Part shown: one piece after another, positions 1-10,100 of the stretch
Layout: every line of letters begins with the position of its first letter
How positions within the stretch are numbered: the stretch's first letter is position 1
Source: Stenotrophomonas sp. PS02298
GTDB lineage: Bacteria; Pseudomonadota; Gammaproteobacteria; Xanthomonadales; Xanthomonadaceae
DNA length: 48,174 nt
Assembly: GCF_029959445.1 (NCBI RefSeq)
Contig: NZ_JASCOR010000013.1
Location: 1-48,174 of the forward strand
Direction: 5' to 3'
Translations under genes and position numbers: made by a program
Notes under the pieces: model-generated
The model's database searches: none
The model's input: the letters and a program-made list of their open reading frames with translations, nothing else
Told to the model about the DNA's origin: nothing

Positions 1-19
1 GCTTACGCCGCTCCTACAA
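1..19 (-). repeat. REP half-element cut by the window edge
   Basis: The first 19 bases are the 3' arm of the GTAGGAGCGG-type REP palindrome, which recurs at 21751-21872, 39551-39650 and 47955-47983. Its partner arm, if present, lies outside the window. Confidence 0.7.
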
Positions 20-55
20 GATGGCGGTGGGCTGATGTATTGCTGGAAAGGCCCT

Positions 56-78
56 TGCCGAGCATGGCTCGGCACTAC
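56..78 (+). repeat. SMAG/GTAG-type palindrome
   Basis: The palindromic core TGCCGAGCATGGCTCGGCA is followed by CTAC (GTAG on the other strand). This is the form I know as the Stenotrophomonas SMAG element. It lies just beyond the 3' end of the minus-strand membrane gene. Confidence 0.8.
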
Positions 79-114
79 CGGGGCGCAACGCAATGCCCAT
101 TGCCAGGGAATGGC

Positions 115-906
115 TCAGCCGCGACCCAGCACCAGCTCGATCACGAAGCGGCTGCCGAAGAACGCCAGCAGCAGCAGCGCCATCGCGGTCAGGGTCCAGT
201 GCACGGCCTTGCTGCCACGCCAGCCGTAGCGGCGGCGGCCGATCAGCAAGGTGCCGAAGACGATCCACGACAGCACGCTGAGCACCGTCTTGTGCACCAG
301 CTTCTGCTCCAGCAGGTTGTCGACGAACAGCACGCCGGTCAGCAGGGTCAGGGTCAGCAGGCAGAAGCCGACCGTGATCGTGCGGAACAGCAGGGTTTCC
401 AGGTCAGCCAGCGGCGGCAGGGCGCGCAACCAGGGGCGGAAGTCGCGGCGACGCAGGGCCCGCTCCTGCAGCCACAGCATGATCGCCAACAGCGCGGCCA
501 CGCTCAGCGTGGCGTAGGCCAGCAGTGCGAGCCAGGCATGGGTTGCCAGGCGCCAGCCCAGCAGCTTGCTCGGTTCGTGGCCGTAGCCGTGGTAGGCCAG
601 CAGCAGGATCGCCGCCATCGGGAACACCACCACGCCCAGCGCCGACATGCGTCCGCGTGCGCCAACCACGGCGGTCAGTGCCGCCATGCCCAGGCCCACC
701 AGCGACAGCGCCGCGAAGAAGTGCATGTCCGGCCCGCCAGCGGTCTTCATCGCCACCATCAGGTGGTAACCGGCGTGCAGCAGCACGGCGGCGATGGTCG
801 GCAGCAGCCAGCTGCGTGGGGGCGGACTGCGTTCGCCGGCCAGCCCGCGTACCAGCAGGGCGGTGGACACCAGATAGAGTGCGGCGGCGATGAGAACGAT
901 TGTCAT
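115..906 (-). CDS. ypjD: CcsA/YpjD-like cytochrome c assembly membrane protein
   Basis: This is a 263-residue, very hydrophobic inner-membrane protein with about eight predicted helices. It resembles the CcsA/YpjD branch of the cytochrome c assembly family. Family-type features are the WLQERALRRRDF loop, a conserved HK before the penultimate helices (LVHKTVLSVLSW), and WRG then HWTLTAM near the C-terminus. I chose ATG at 906 because the protein then begins directly with the first membrane helix; an upstream extension would be Pro/Arg-rich and overlap the promoter region. The gene diverges from ffh, an arrangement I recall as common in gammaproteobacteria. A direct role in haem export is not shown, as YpjD-type members are poorly characterised. 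Confidence 0.82.
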   Translation of the reverse strand: MTIVLIAAALYLVSTALLVRGLAGERSPPPRSWLLPTIAAVLLHAGYHLMVAMKTAGGPDMHFFAALSLVGLGMAALTAVVGARGRMSALGVVVFPMAAILLLAYHGYGHEPSKLLGWRLATHAWLALLAYATLSVAALLAIMLWLQERALRRRDFRPWLRALPPLADLETLLFRTITVGFCLLTLTLLTGVLFVDNLLEQKLVHKTVLSVLSWIVFGTLLIGRRRYGWRGSKAVHWTLTAMALLLLAFFGSRFVIELVLGRG

Positions 907-970
907 CGCTGCAGTTTCGCATACAGGCCCGTCGCTGGCGATCTGAACCGGCGGTGGCGGCGGCTGGCCG

Positions 971-977
971 TTATACT
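971..977 (+). promoter_or_regulatory. Candidate -10 element for ffh
   Basis: The intergenic region between ypjD and ffh holds TTATACT, a near-consensus -10 hexamer (TATACT) about 40 bases before the ffh ATG. No convincing -35 box is seen. Confidence 0.35.
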
Positions 978-1016
978 GACTGTCTCTGTTTCCACGATTT
1001 CCGCAGGTTCCGTCGC

Positions 1017-2396
1017 ATGTTCGAGTCACTGACCCAGCGCCTTTCCGGCACCATCGAGCGCCTGCGTGGGCGCGGCCGCCTGACTGAAGAAAACATCCGC
1101 GAGGCCACCCGCGAGGTGCGCATCGCCCTGCTGGAGGCCGATGTGGCCCTGCCGGTGGTGCAGGCCCTGATCGAGAAGATCAAGGTTCGCGCGGTTGGCC
1201 AGGAGGTTCTCAAGTCGCTTACCCCGGGCCAGGCCCTGATCAAGGTCGTGCGCGACGAGCTGACCGCCGTCATGGGCGCCCAGGCCACCGACCTGAACCT
1301 CAACGTGCCTGCGCCGGCCATCATCCTGATGGCGGGCCTGCAGGGTGCCGGCAAGACCACCACGGTCGGCAAGCTGGCCAAGCACCTGAAGGAAAAGCGC
1401 AAGAAGAAGGTGATGGTGGTTTCCGCCGACGTTTATCGTCCGGCCGCCATCGAGCAGTTGAAGACCCTGGCCGAACAGGTCGGCGTGCTGTTCTTCCCGT
1501 CCGCGCCCGACCAGAAGCCGGTCGACATCGTTCGCGCTGCCATCGATGACGCGCGCAAGTCGTTCGCCGACGTGCTGCTGGTCGATACCGCCGGCCGCCT
1601 GGCCATCGACGAAGCGATGATGGCCGAGATCAAGGCCCTGCACGCCGCGGTCAACCCGGCCGAAACCCTGTTCGTGGTCGATGCCATGACCGGCCAGGAC
1701 GCGGCCAACACTGCCAAGGCCTTCGGCGAAGCGCTGCCGTTGACCGGCGTGGTGCTGACCAAGACCGACGGTGACGCCCGTGGCGGCGCCGCGCTGAGCG
1801 TGCGCTACATCACCGGCAAGCCGATCAAGTTCACCGGTACCGGTGAAAAGGTCGACGGCCTGGATGTGTTCCATCCGGAACGTGTGGCCAGCCGCATCCT
1901 CGACATGGGCGACGTGCTGTCGCTGGTGGAGCAGGTCGAGCAGCAGGTCGACAAGGACAAGGCACAGAAGCTGGCCGAGAAAGTCGCCAAGGGCAAGAAG
2001 TTCGATCTGAACGACATGCGCGACCAGCTGGAGCAGATGCAGAACATGGGCGGCATCGGCGGCCTGATGGACAAGTTGCCAGGCCTGGGCCAGATCCCCG
2101 AGCACCTCAAGGCGCAGGTCAGCCAGAGCAAGGAAGTGCCGCGCATGATCGCCATCATCGGCTCGATGACCAAGAAGGAGCGCCGCAACCCGGGCCTGCT
2201 CAATGGCTCGCGCCGTGCCCGCATCGCGCGTGGCTCCGGCACCCAGCCGGCCGACGTCAACAAGCTGATGAAGCAGTACATGCAGATGGAAAAGATGATG
2301 GGCAAGCTGGCCGGTGGCGGCATGAAGGGCATGATGCGCAACATGAAGGGCATGCTCGGCGCCATGGGTGGCAAGGGCGGCCTGCCGTTCCGTTGA
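1017..2396 (+). CDS. ffh: Signal recognition particle GTPase Ffh (SRP54)
   Basis: Ffh binds 4.5S RNA and the signal sequences of nascent membrane proteins and delivers ribosomes to FtsY. The 459-residue product has an N-terminal four-helix domain (about 1-85), then the G domain with GLQGAGKT (107-114), DTAGR (190-194) and TKTD (248-251). A methionine-rich M domain follows from about 300, ending in MMGKLAGGGMKGMMRNMKGM-type sequence. Length and order match the family. ATG at 1017 is chosen because translation then starts MFESLTQRLS, the usual Ffh N-terminus; upstream codons are non-homologous leader. The lipoprotein gene 38 bases downstream may be co-transcribed. Confidence 0.98.
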   Translation: MFESLTQRLSGTIERLRGRGRLTEENIREATREVRIALLEADVALPVVQALIEKIKVRAVGQEVLKSLTPGQALIKVVRDELTAVMGAQATDLNLNVPAPAIILMAGLQGAGKTTTVGKLAKHLKEKRKKKVMVVSADVYRPAAIEQLKTLAEQVGVLFFPSAPDQKPVDIVRAAIDDARKSFADVLLVDTAGRLAIDEAMMAEIKALHAAVNPAETLFVVDAMTGQDAANTAKAFGEALPLTGVVLTKTDGDARGGAALSVRYITGKPIKFTGTGEKVDGLDVFHPERVASRILDMGDVLSLVEQVEQQVDKDKAQKLAEKVAKGKKFDLNDMRDQLEQMQNMGGIGGLMDKLPGLGQIPEHLKAQVSQSKEVPRMIAIIGSMTKKERRNPGLLNGSRRARIARGSGTQPADVNKLMKQYMQMEKMMGKLAGGGMKGMMRNMKGMLGAMGGKGGLPFR

Positions 2397-2434
2397 TAAC
2401 GTTTGATTCCAACCGGTTGAACAGGGAGTGGTGC

Positions 2435-2869
2435 ATGAAGAACAGGATGTATCTGGTTTTGGCGGTGCTGGCGCTGGGCGCATGTGGCGAGGACCGCTCG
2501 CTGTCGCAGAAGGCGGGCAGCGCGATCAGCGGCACCGCCACCGATTTCGTTGCCGGCCTGGGTGAGGGCGTCGACAAGCGCATGTCGCTCAAGCTCGACG
2601 TCGCGCCGGAAGTGGTCAGCAACGGCATGACCGTGACCTTGGGCAAGAGCCGCGGCATGGGCTCCAAGGATGCGTCGGTCTATGTGGTGGCAACCAAGCC
2701 TTACAAGGGTGCATTCCTGGCACGTGCACTGGACGAGTCCGGCGCTGAAATCGGCCGCTCGCGGGTGGACGTGGATTTCGCTGCCGATGATGCGCAGTAT
2801 GTGAACTTCACCTTCAACGAAGAGATGGACAGCCAGCTGGTGCGTTCCTACGCACTTTCGCTGCGCTGA
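2435..2869 (+). CDS. Small predicted lipoprotein of unknown function
   Basis: I do not recognise this 144-residue protein. Its N-terminus [17 protein letters not shown] is a typical type II signal with the lipobox LGAC and predicted lipidation at Cys17. The mature part is Gly/Asp/Lys-rich without clear motifs. The middle resembles a beta-sandwich (alternating hydrophobics around 60-130), so it may be a small periplasmic-face domain. An AGGGAG ribosome site about 8 bases before ATG 2435 supports the start. It follows ffh closely, but nothing ties it functionally to SRP. Confidence 0.8.
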   Translation: MKNRMYLVLAVLALGACGEDRSLSQKAGSAISGTATDFVAGLGEGVDKRMSLKLDVAPEVVSNGMTVTLGKSRGMGSKDASVYVVATKPYKGAFLARALDESGAEIGRSRVDVDFAADDAQYVNFTFNEEMDSQLVRSYALSLR

Positions 2870-2889
2870 GTAGCGCGGGCATCGGCGGT

Positions 2890-3975
2890 ATGATCACCGC
2901 CATGCACAACGCCCTCATCTCAGCCCGGACCGAAGCGTTCTGCCAGCGCTTCGGTCTTGAACTTCCCATCCTGCTGGCGCCGATGGCCGGCGCCTGCCCG
3001 GTACCGCTGTCTGCAGCGCTTGCCAATGCCGGCAGCATGGGCGCGATGGGCGCGGTACTGTCCACGCCGGAACAGATCAGCCAGTGGATGCAGGCATTCG
3101 GCCAGCAGTCGCAGGGGCCGGCGCAGGTGAACGTGTGGGTGCCGGATGCGGCTCCGCGGCGGGACCCTGCCGCCGAAACGGCGACGCGTGAGTTTCTTGC
3201 GCAATGGGGGCCGCAGGTCGCGGCGGAAGCCGGTGATGCCGGTCCTGCCGATTTTGACGCCCAGTTCGATGCGCTGGTTGCCGCCCGGCCGGCGGTGGCA
3301 TCAACCATCATGGGGGTGTTTTCCGCCGCACAGGTGGCACGATTGCAGGCTGCCGGCATTGCCTGGTTTGCCTGCGCGACCACCTTGAGTGAAGCACTGC
3401 AGGCGCAGGCCGCTGGTGCTGATGCGGTGGTTGCGCAGGGCATGGAGGCGGGCGGCCATCGTGGTGCGTTTGACCCAGCACTCGCCGAACGGCAGATGGT
3501 CGGTCTGTTCGCCTTGCTGCCGCGTCTGGTCGATCACCTGAGCGTGCCGGTGATCGCCGCTGGTGGCATTGCCGATGGTCGTGGTGTCGCGGCGGCCCTG
3601 ATGTTGGGTGCCAGCGCGGTGCAGGTGGGCACGGCATTCCTGGCTGCCGATGAATCCGATATTCCCGCGGCGTGGAAGCAGGCGTTGGCCGTTGCCGAGC
3701 CCGAAGCCACGCGTGCGACGCGGGCCTTCAGTGGCCGACTTGGACGCGCCCTCGATACCGCCTATGTGCGAGCTGCCGAGGCGGCCGACGCGCCAGCACC
3801 TCGTCCCTATCCGGTGCAGCGCGGACTGACTGCCGGCATGCGCAAGCAGGCCAGTGCCACCAACCAGCTCGATGCGATGCAGGCGTGGGCAGGGCAGTCG
3901 GCATGGATGGCCAGGCGCGCACCGGCGGTGCAGATCCTGCGTGGGATGTGGGCACAGGCGCAGGCGCTGCCGTGA
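2890..3975 (+). CDS. Nitronate monooxygenase family flavoprotein
   Basis: This is an FMN-dependent TIM-barrel enzyme of the 2-nitropropane dioxygenase/nitronate monooxygenase family, which oxidises alkyl nitronates such as propionate-3-nitronate. The 361 residues begin with [14 protein letters not shown], the usual first strand. The FMN-phosphate region is GMEAGGHRG and then [10 protein letters not shown] and [12 protein letters not shown]. The GGHRG segment carries the His conserved in class I enzymes. ATG 2890 and ATG 2902 are both possible starts, and neither has a strong ribosome site. The stop overlaps the next gene's GTG by 4 bases, so the two are translationally coupled. The true substrate is uncertain. 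Confidence 0.88.
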   Translation: MITAMHNALISARTEAFCQRFGLELPILLAPMAGACPVPLSAALANAGSMGAMGAVLSTPEQISQWMQAFGQQSQGPAQVNVWVPDAAPRRDPAAETATREFLAQWGPQVAAEAGDAGPADFDAQFDALVAARPAVASTIMGVFSAAQVARLQAAGIAWFACATTLSEALQAQAAGADAVVAQGMEAGGHRGAFDPALAERQMVGLFALLPRLVDHLSVPVIAAGGIADGRGVAAALMLGASAVQVGTAFLAADESDIPAAWKQALAVAEPEATRATRAFSGRLGRALDTAYVRAAEAADAPAPRPYPVQRGLTAGMRKQASATNQLDAMQAWAGQSAWMARRAPAVQILRGMWAQAQALP

Positions 3976-4766
3976 CGGTGCTGTTCTGCAACGGGCAATT
4001 GGCCGATGCCGGTGCGTTGAGCGCGGCGCTGGTCAATTACGGACACTTCACCTCGTTGCAGGTGCGCGCTGGCGCGGTGCAGGGCTGGGCGCTGCATATG
4101 CAGCGGCTGCAACAGGGCACGCGTGAGCTGTTCGATGTTGAGCTGGATGGCACGCAGCTGGTGGCATGGCTGCGGCAGGCATTGCAGCAGCTCGACGCGG
4201 CGGATGCATCGGTAAGGATCACGGTGTTTTCGCGTCAGTTCGATTTCCGCCAGCCGCTGCGTGCGGTGCCGGTGGATGTATTGATCGCCATCGCCGCGCC
4301 GGCATCGATTCCAGCGCTTGCACGTTCAGTGCTGCCGCTGCCGTATCAACGCGAGTTGGCGCATATCAAGCACGTGGGGACGTTCCCGCTGTTCCACCTG
4401 CGCAGGCAAGCCTTGCAACGCGGATTCGATGACGCCTTGTTTATCGATGTGCAAGGCCGCATCAGCGAAGGCACGACCTGGAACCTGGCGTTCTGGGACG
4501 GCGCGCAGGTGTGCTGGCCACAGGCCTCGGCGCTGCGTGGCAGCACCGAGCGTCTGCTGATGGACGGCGTGGCCGCGCTTGGTCAGGCGCAGACCCAGGT
4601 TGAAGTGCACTTGCCGTCATTGGCCCGGTTCAGTGGCGCGGTGGCATTCAATGCCTCCGGTATCTGGCCATTGGCAGCCATTGGTGAACAGCGTATGGGG
4701 CAGTCCGATGTGTTGCTGGCCCACCTGCAGGCCGCGTTGGCGCAAGCGCCTTGGCTGGCGCTGTAA
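3972..4766 (+). CDS. Class IV PLP enzyme (aminodeoxychorismate lyase / branched-chain aminotransferase fold)
   Basis: This is a fold-type IV PLP enzyme of 264 residues. The candidate Schiff-base lysine is Lys133 in [16 protein letters not shown] (165-171) is the SE-x-T-x-x-N motif shared by 4-amino-4-deoxychorismate lyase (PabC), D-amino acid and branched-chain aminotransferases. The start is GTG 3972 inside the nitronate monooxygenase stop (GTGA overlap); an ATG-initiated extension would run far into that gene. There is no PabB nearby, so a folate role is only one option. Aminotransferase annotation is the safer choice. Confidence 0.82.
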   Translation: MTVLFCNGQLADAGALSAALVNYGHFTSLQVRAGAVQGWALHMQRLQQGTRELFDVELDGTQLVAWLRQALQQLDAADASVRITVFSRQFDFRQPLRAVPVDVLIAIAAPASIPALARSVLPLPYQRELAHIKHVGTFPLFHLRRQALQRGFDDALFIDVQGRISEGTTWNLAFWDGAQVCWPQASALRGSTERLLMDGVAALGQAQTQVEVHLPSLARFSGAVAFNASGIWPLAAIGEQRMGQSDVLLAHLQAALAQAPWLAL

Positions 4767-4893
4767 CGCGGGAAGGAGCTGTGCGTGCAGGCCACGGGTT
4801 GGCGTGGCTTGATCAGCTGTGCACCGTGTGCATTTCATGTCGTTCGCGTTGCGTCGGCTGCACTCGATCGTACTACTGGCGGGAGATCGCACG

Positions 4894-6390
4894 ATGTTGG
4901 ACCTGAGTGACCCGCATGCGACCCTGCATTGGCTGATGAGCATGTTGCTGTTGGTGCTGCACCTGGTGATCGCAGCAAGGGCGCTTACCCGCGCCAACCG
5001 GACTCCTGCATCCCGCGCAGCCTGGGTACTGGTGATCATGCTGGCACCGGTGATTGGCATGCTGGCTTACCTATTGCTCGGTGAAACCAATGTTGGCTGG
5101 GCGCGTCTGCGTCGGCTGCGGCAGACAGCGCGGATGCTCGCGGACTTGAATGACGCGGCCCACAATGACGTCGAGCTGGCATCGCTGCCTGCGGCAGCAT
5201 CATCGTTGTTTGCCTTGGCGACATCGATCAACGGCGCACAGCCTCTACGCGGCAACCGCATCGTTCTGCTCGGCGCCAACGGCAGCCATCCGACAACACC
5301 CATGGACGATTGCAGGGCTGCCATCAACGCCCTGGTGCACGATATCGAGCAGGCGCAGCAGAGTGTGCACATTGCCTTCTATATCTGGCTGGATGACGAA
5401 GCTGGCGGTCGTGTTGCCGACGCTGTTGCCGCCGCGGCAGGTCGTGGCGTGGCGTGCAGGGTGATGCTGGATGCGCTGGGTTCGCGCGGCTTCATCGGCG
5501 GCCCGCGTTGGACGCAGCTGACGCAAGCCGGGGTCAAGTTGCTACGGACTCTGGACGATCTCAATCGTCTGCAGCACATGGCGTTCAGTCGCATGGACCT
5601 GCGTGATCACCGCAAGATCGTGGTCATCGACAACCGCATTGCCTACTGCGGTAGCCAGAATTGCGCGGATCCGGAATTCCGGGTCAAGCCGCGTTTTGCA
5701 CCGTGGATTGACCTGCTGCTGCGTTGCGAAGGTCCGGTGGTGGCGCAGACGCAGCGCTTGTTCCTGAGCGGTTGGATTCCGGAAAGCGGTGAGCAGGGTC
5801 TGGATGGATACGCGGCCGACATGGCGCAGCCCTTTGCCGATGGGTGCGTGGCGCTGGCGTTTGAAACCGGCCCGGTTACCCGTCACAACGTGATGACCGA
5901 TATGTTTGCAGCCTGTGTCTATGCGGCGCAGCGCGAACTGGTGATCAGTACGCCATATTTCGTGCCGGACGAAGCGCTGCTGCGTGCGATCTGTGCGGCG
6001 CCCCGGCGCGGGGTACGCACGCGGCTGATCCTGCCCATGCACAATGACTCCTGGCTGGTTGGGAAAAGCAGTCGCAGCACCTATGCCGATCTGCTGCAGT
6101 GTGGCGTGGAGGTCTACGAGTACCCACTCGGCCTGCTGCACGCAAAGTCGCTGACCATCGACGGCGAGATTGCCCTGGTCGGCTCGGCCAACATGGACCG
6201 CCGCAGTCTGGAATTGAACTTCGAGAACAACCTGCTGATCGCCGACAGTACGGTCACCGCCAGCATCGTGCGGCGACAGGAAGGCTATCTGTCGGTATCC
6301 GAGCCGGTGCTGTTGTCGCAGGTCATGGCGTGGCCGCTGCCAATCCGCTTGCTGCAGAACGCCGTGGCGATGATGTCGCCGGTGTTGTGA
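4894..6390 (+). CDS. cls: Cardiolipin synthase, two-HKD phospholipase D family
   Basis: This is a membrane-bound enzyme that condenses phosphatidylglycerol to cardiolipin. From ATG 4894 it has 498 residues: two N-terminal membrane helices (about 11-28 and 42-62, with the family's LAPVIGMLAYLLLGE turn), then two phospholipase D domains. HKD motif 1 starts at His239 (HRKIVVID) and motif 2 at His416 (HAKSLTID), each followed by GS-x-N. A GGGAG ribosome site 8-9 bases upstream supports ATG 4894; longer in-frame starts lie upstream but lack one. It converges on the HD-GYP gene with only 9 bases between stops. Confidence 0.93.
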   Translation: MLDLSDPHATLHWLMSMLLLVLHLVIAARALTRANRTPASRAAWVLVIMLAPVIGMLAYLLLGETNVGWARLRRLRQTARMLADLNDAAHNDVELASLPAAASSLFALATSINGAQPLRGNRIVLLGANGSHPTTPMDDCRAAINALVHDIEQAQQSVHIAFYIWLDDEAGGRVADAVAAAAGRGVACRVMLDALGSRGFIGGPRWTQLTQAGVKLLRTLDDLNRLQHMAFSRMDLRDHRKIVVIDNRIAYCGSQNCADPEFRVKPRFAPWIDLLLRCEGPVVAQTQRLFLSGWIPESGEQGLDGYAADMAQPFADGCVALAFETGPVTRHNVMTDMFAACVYAAQRELVISTPYFVPDEALLRAICAAPRRGVRTRLILPMHNDSWLVGKSSRSTYADLLQCGVEVYEYPLGLLHAKSLTIDGEIALVGSANMDRRSLELNFENNLLIADSTVTASIVRRQEGYLSVSEPVLLSQVMAWPLPIRLLQNAVAMMSPVL

Positions 6391-6399
6391 CGCGATGGC

Positions 6400-7020
6400 T
6401 CAGACAGCGGGTGCACCATCACCGCGCAGCAGGCCCATGAATTCGCCGAACAGGCGCCGGTCGATCAAGCGCCCGCGGTCGTTGGCCAGGATCTCGATGG
6501 CCCGCTGTATCGGCATCGGGCCACGGTAGGGGCGCTGCGAGGTCAGTGCGTCGAAGCCATCGACGATGGTCAGGATGCGTGATTCCAACGGAATGTCTTC
6601 GCCCTGCAGGCCGTGCGGGTAACCGCTGCCATCCCAGGCTTCATGGTGATGGCGGATCAGCGTGGCAACGGCTTTGGCATCACTGCGGCCGGTGCTGGCG
6701 AACAGACGTGCGCCGCGCTCCGGATGGGTGCGCATCACCGAAATCTTGTCGTCGTCGAGTTTGCCGGGGTGCAACAGGACCTCATCACGGATGCCGATCT
6801 TGCCAACATCATGGAAGCGTGCGGCCAGCACGAGATGGCCGATGCGCTCTTCGGACAGATCGCAGCGGCGACCCATGGCCCGGGCAAGTTGCGAAACGCG
6901 ATCGCAGTGGTGGTCGGTATAGCTGTCGCGCTGGTCCAGCGCGGCAGCCAGTACATCGATGGCGCAGTAGCTGTCATCCGGTGGATGCGACAGGCCCACG
7001 GGCGTGGTGATGGTCAACAT
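6400..7020 (-). CDS. Stand-alone HD-GYP domain protein (probable c-di-GMP phosphodiesterase)
   Basis: The product is 206 residues and is almost only an HD-GYP domain. The HD pair is His70-Asp71 in ARFHDVGKIGI, followed by HHHE (124-127) and DGSGYPHGL with GYP at 133-135, then ESRILTIVDGFDALTSQRPY. All metal-binding and GYP residues expected for hydrolysis of c-di-GMP are present. It lacks the receiver or GAF input domain found in RpfG-type proteins, so its activity may be constitutive or partner-controlled. The start at 7020 has no strong alternative. The gene is downstream of mfd on the same strand, with a hairpin between them. Confidence 0.88.
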   Translation of the reverse strand: MLTITTPVGLSHPPDDSYCAIDVLAAALDQRDSYTDHHCDRVSQLARAMGRRCDLSEERIGHLVLAARFHDVGKIGIRDEVLLHPGKLDDDKISVMRTHPERGARLFASTGRSDAKAVATLIRHHHEAWDGSGYPHGLQGEDIPLESRILTIVDGFDALTSQRPYRGPMPIQRAIEILANDRGRLIDRRLFGEFMGLLRGDGAPAV

Positions 7021-7064
7021 GATGACGGAGCCGCGTGGGGTGGCGGCTGCGAGGGTAAGAGAGG

Positions 7065-7084
7065 GGGCGTCATTTTCGACGCCC
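7065..7084 (-). terminator. Hairpin between mfd and the HD-GYP gene
   Basis: A perfect 7-bp stem (GGGCGTC with GACGCCC) with a six-base loop sits 35 bases beyond the mfd stop. There is no long T tract, so terminator strength is uncertain. Confidence 0.4.
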
Positions 7085-7118
7085 TTTCATCTTCACGCAA
7101 TGTTGACAGCTGGCTTTT

Positions 7119-10100
7119 TCAGGCGCGGCCGGGATGCAACGTGGTCAACAACGCGCGTGCGGCATTGAAGCGGTCGGCGCTTTCCGGCAGAGGATGCTTG
7201 ATGCGCAGCTTGTCCGGGCCATCCATCTGGTAGAGCTTGGGTTGCTTCTGGATCAGCTGGATCACCACCATCGGATCGATGTTGGGCTTGCTGTCGAAGA
7301 CGATGCGGCCACCGTTCTCGCCCAGTTCCAGTTTGCGGATGCCCAGTTCGTTGGCCTGCAGCTTGAGCTCGGCGATGGCGAACAGATGCTTGACCGGATC
7401 CGGCAGCAGGCCGAAGCGATCGATCATTTCCACCTGCAGTTCGCGCAGGCGCTCGTTGTCGCGCGCCGAGCTGATGCGCTTGTACAAGGTCAGGCGGGTA
7501 TGCACATCTGGCAGGTAGTCTTCCGGAATCAAAGCCGGTACATGCAGCTCCACATCGGCACCGCGCGCTTCCTCGCCCGCATCCAGGTCCGGCAGCTTGC
7601 CCGACTTGATCGAACGCACCGCGCGCTCCAGTAGCTCGGTGTAGAGGCTGAAGCCGATCTCGGCCATCTGCCCGCTCTGATCCTCGCCGAGCAGCTCACC
7701 GGCACCTCGGATCTCAAGATCGTGGGTGGCCAGTGTGAAACCGGCGCCCAGTTCGTCCATCGAGGCGATGGCATCCAGGCGCTTCTGTGCGTCTGGCGTG
7801 ATCGAACGTTTGTCCGGCACCAGCAGGTAGGCATACGCACGATGATGCGAGCGACCAACGCGGCCACGCAGCTGATGCAACTGCGCAAGGCCAAAGCGGT
7901 CGGCGCGGTTGATGATGATGGTGTTGGCGTTGGGGATGTCGATGCCTGACTCGATGATGGTACTGGCCAGCAGCACATTGAAGCGCTGCTTCTGGAAATC
8001 CAGCATCACCCGTTCCAGCTCGCGCTCGGGCATCTGCCCGTGGGCCATGCCGATGCGTGCTTCGGGTACCAGTTCGGACAGCTCGCGCTGCATCCGCCCC
8101 ATGCTTTCCACATCGTTGTGCAGGAAGTACAGCTGGCCGCCACGCGACAACTCGCGCTGGAAGGCTTCGCGCAGCTGCGCGTTGTCCCATGCGGTGACGA
8201 AGGTCTTCACCGCCAGGCGGTTCGGCGGCGGGGTGGCGATGATCGACAGGTCGCGCAGGCCGGCCATGGCCATGTTCAAGGTACGCGGGATAGGCGTCGC
8301 GGTCAGGGTCAGCAGGTGCACGTTGGCGCGCATCGCCTTCAGGGCTTCCTTCTGGCGCACGCCAAAGCGCTGTTCTTCATCGACGATGACCAGGCCCAGG
8401 TCCTTGAACTTCACGTCCGGCTGCAGCAGGCGGTGCGTTCCGATGATCACATCGATGGTGCCTTCGGCGACCTTGTCGAGTTCGGCCTTGATCTCCTTGC
8501 TGGTCTTGAAGCGCGACAGCACTTCCACGCGCAGCGGGTAATCGGCGAAACGGTCGCGGAAGTTGCGATAGTGCTGTTCGGCCAGCAGCGTGGTCGGCAC
8601 CAGTACTGCAACCTGCTTGCCGCCGCTTGCCGCGGCGAACGCAGCACGTACCGCGACCTCGGTTTTGCCGAAGCCGACGTCACCGCAGACCACGCGGTCC
8701 ATCGGCTGGCTGGATTGCAGGTCACGCAGGGTGGCCTCGATGGCCGCCTGCTGGTCGGGGGTTTCCTCGAACGGGAAGCCTGCCGCGAACGGCTCGTACA
8801 TCGAACGGTCGATATCCAGTGCCAGGCCCGCACGGGCGCGGCGACGGGCCTGGATTTCCAGCAGCTCGGCGGCAACGTCGCGGACTTTCTCCGCAGCCTT
8901 GCGCTTGGCCTTGGCCCACTGCTCGCCACCGAGCGAATGCAGCGGCGCGGTTTCCGGCGACGCGCCGGAGTAGCGGCTGATCAGGTGCAGTTGCGCGACC
9001 GGTACATACAGGCGGTCGCCCTTGGCGTATTCGATCTCCAGGAATTCGCCGGGCATGCCGCCGACATCCATCGCGATCAATCCGCGGTAGCGGCCCACAC
9101 CATGATCTTCATGGACGATGGGCGCGCCTTCGGTCAGCTCGCCAAGGTCACGGATGATGGACTCGGGCTCGCGCCCGGCACGCCGCGTACGCCGCGCCTG
9201 GCCGGCGCGCTCGGGGAACAGCTGGCGCTCGGTAAGCACCGCCAAGGCCGGTTCGCTGAGCGCAAAGCCGTCATCCAGCGGTGCAACGGTAATGGCGAAC
9301 TTGAGCCCCTCTCCCTTCGGGAGAGGGGTTGGGGAGAGGGTAGGGGGCGCAAGCCCACCAGCTGTCTGGCTTTGGCTAGCAGCCTTACCCCCATCCGACC
9401 CTTCGGGCCACCTTCCCCCGATGGGGGAAGGAAGAAAGTCGTTGAAGCTGCCCACAACCTCAGGCCGCAATTCAGCAGCCTGCAGCACTTCCAACAATGC
9501 CTCACGCCGTCCCGGCGAATCCGCCGCGATCAGCACCCGGCCCGGGTAGTGCTCGATGAAAGACTTCAGTGCCTGCCCCGCCGGCGCATCCTTGGCGGCG
9601 ACCGGCAACGGCGGCAGTGGCTGGTCACCCAGCGGCTGCGCCTCGGCGGCGCGCGGATGATCGGCCGCGCAGACTTCCACGCGCGGCAGTTTGTTGAACT
9701 GCTCGCGCAGCTTGTCCGGTGACTGGTAGATCTCGTCCGGCGGCAGCAGCGGCCGTTCGATATCGTGGCGACGCTGCTCGTAACGGCTGTTGGTCTGCAG
9801 CCAGAACGCCTCGGAGGCTTCGCTGACGCCGCTGCCGAGCACGGTCATGAAACCGTCCGGCAGGTAGTCGAACAGGGTCGCGGTCTGGTTGAAGAACAGC
9901 GGCAGCATGTATTCGATGCCCGAAGGTGCCAGACCTGCCTTCAGGTCCTGGTACAGCGGGCTGCGCCGGGTATCCACATCGAAGCGTTCGCGCAGCGATG
10001 CCAGCACCTTGTTGAGGCTGGCGTCATCCATCGGCACTTCGCGGCCGGGCAGCATCTTCACTGCCGTCACCTTGTCCAGCGAACGCTGCGATTCCGGGTC

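Noticed and set aside
2257..2667. Minus-strand open frame across the ffh 3' end and lipoprotein gene
   Set aside because: It is antisense to two supported genes and has no recognisable domain.
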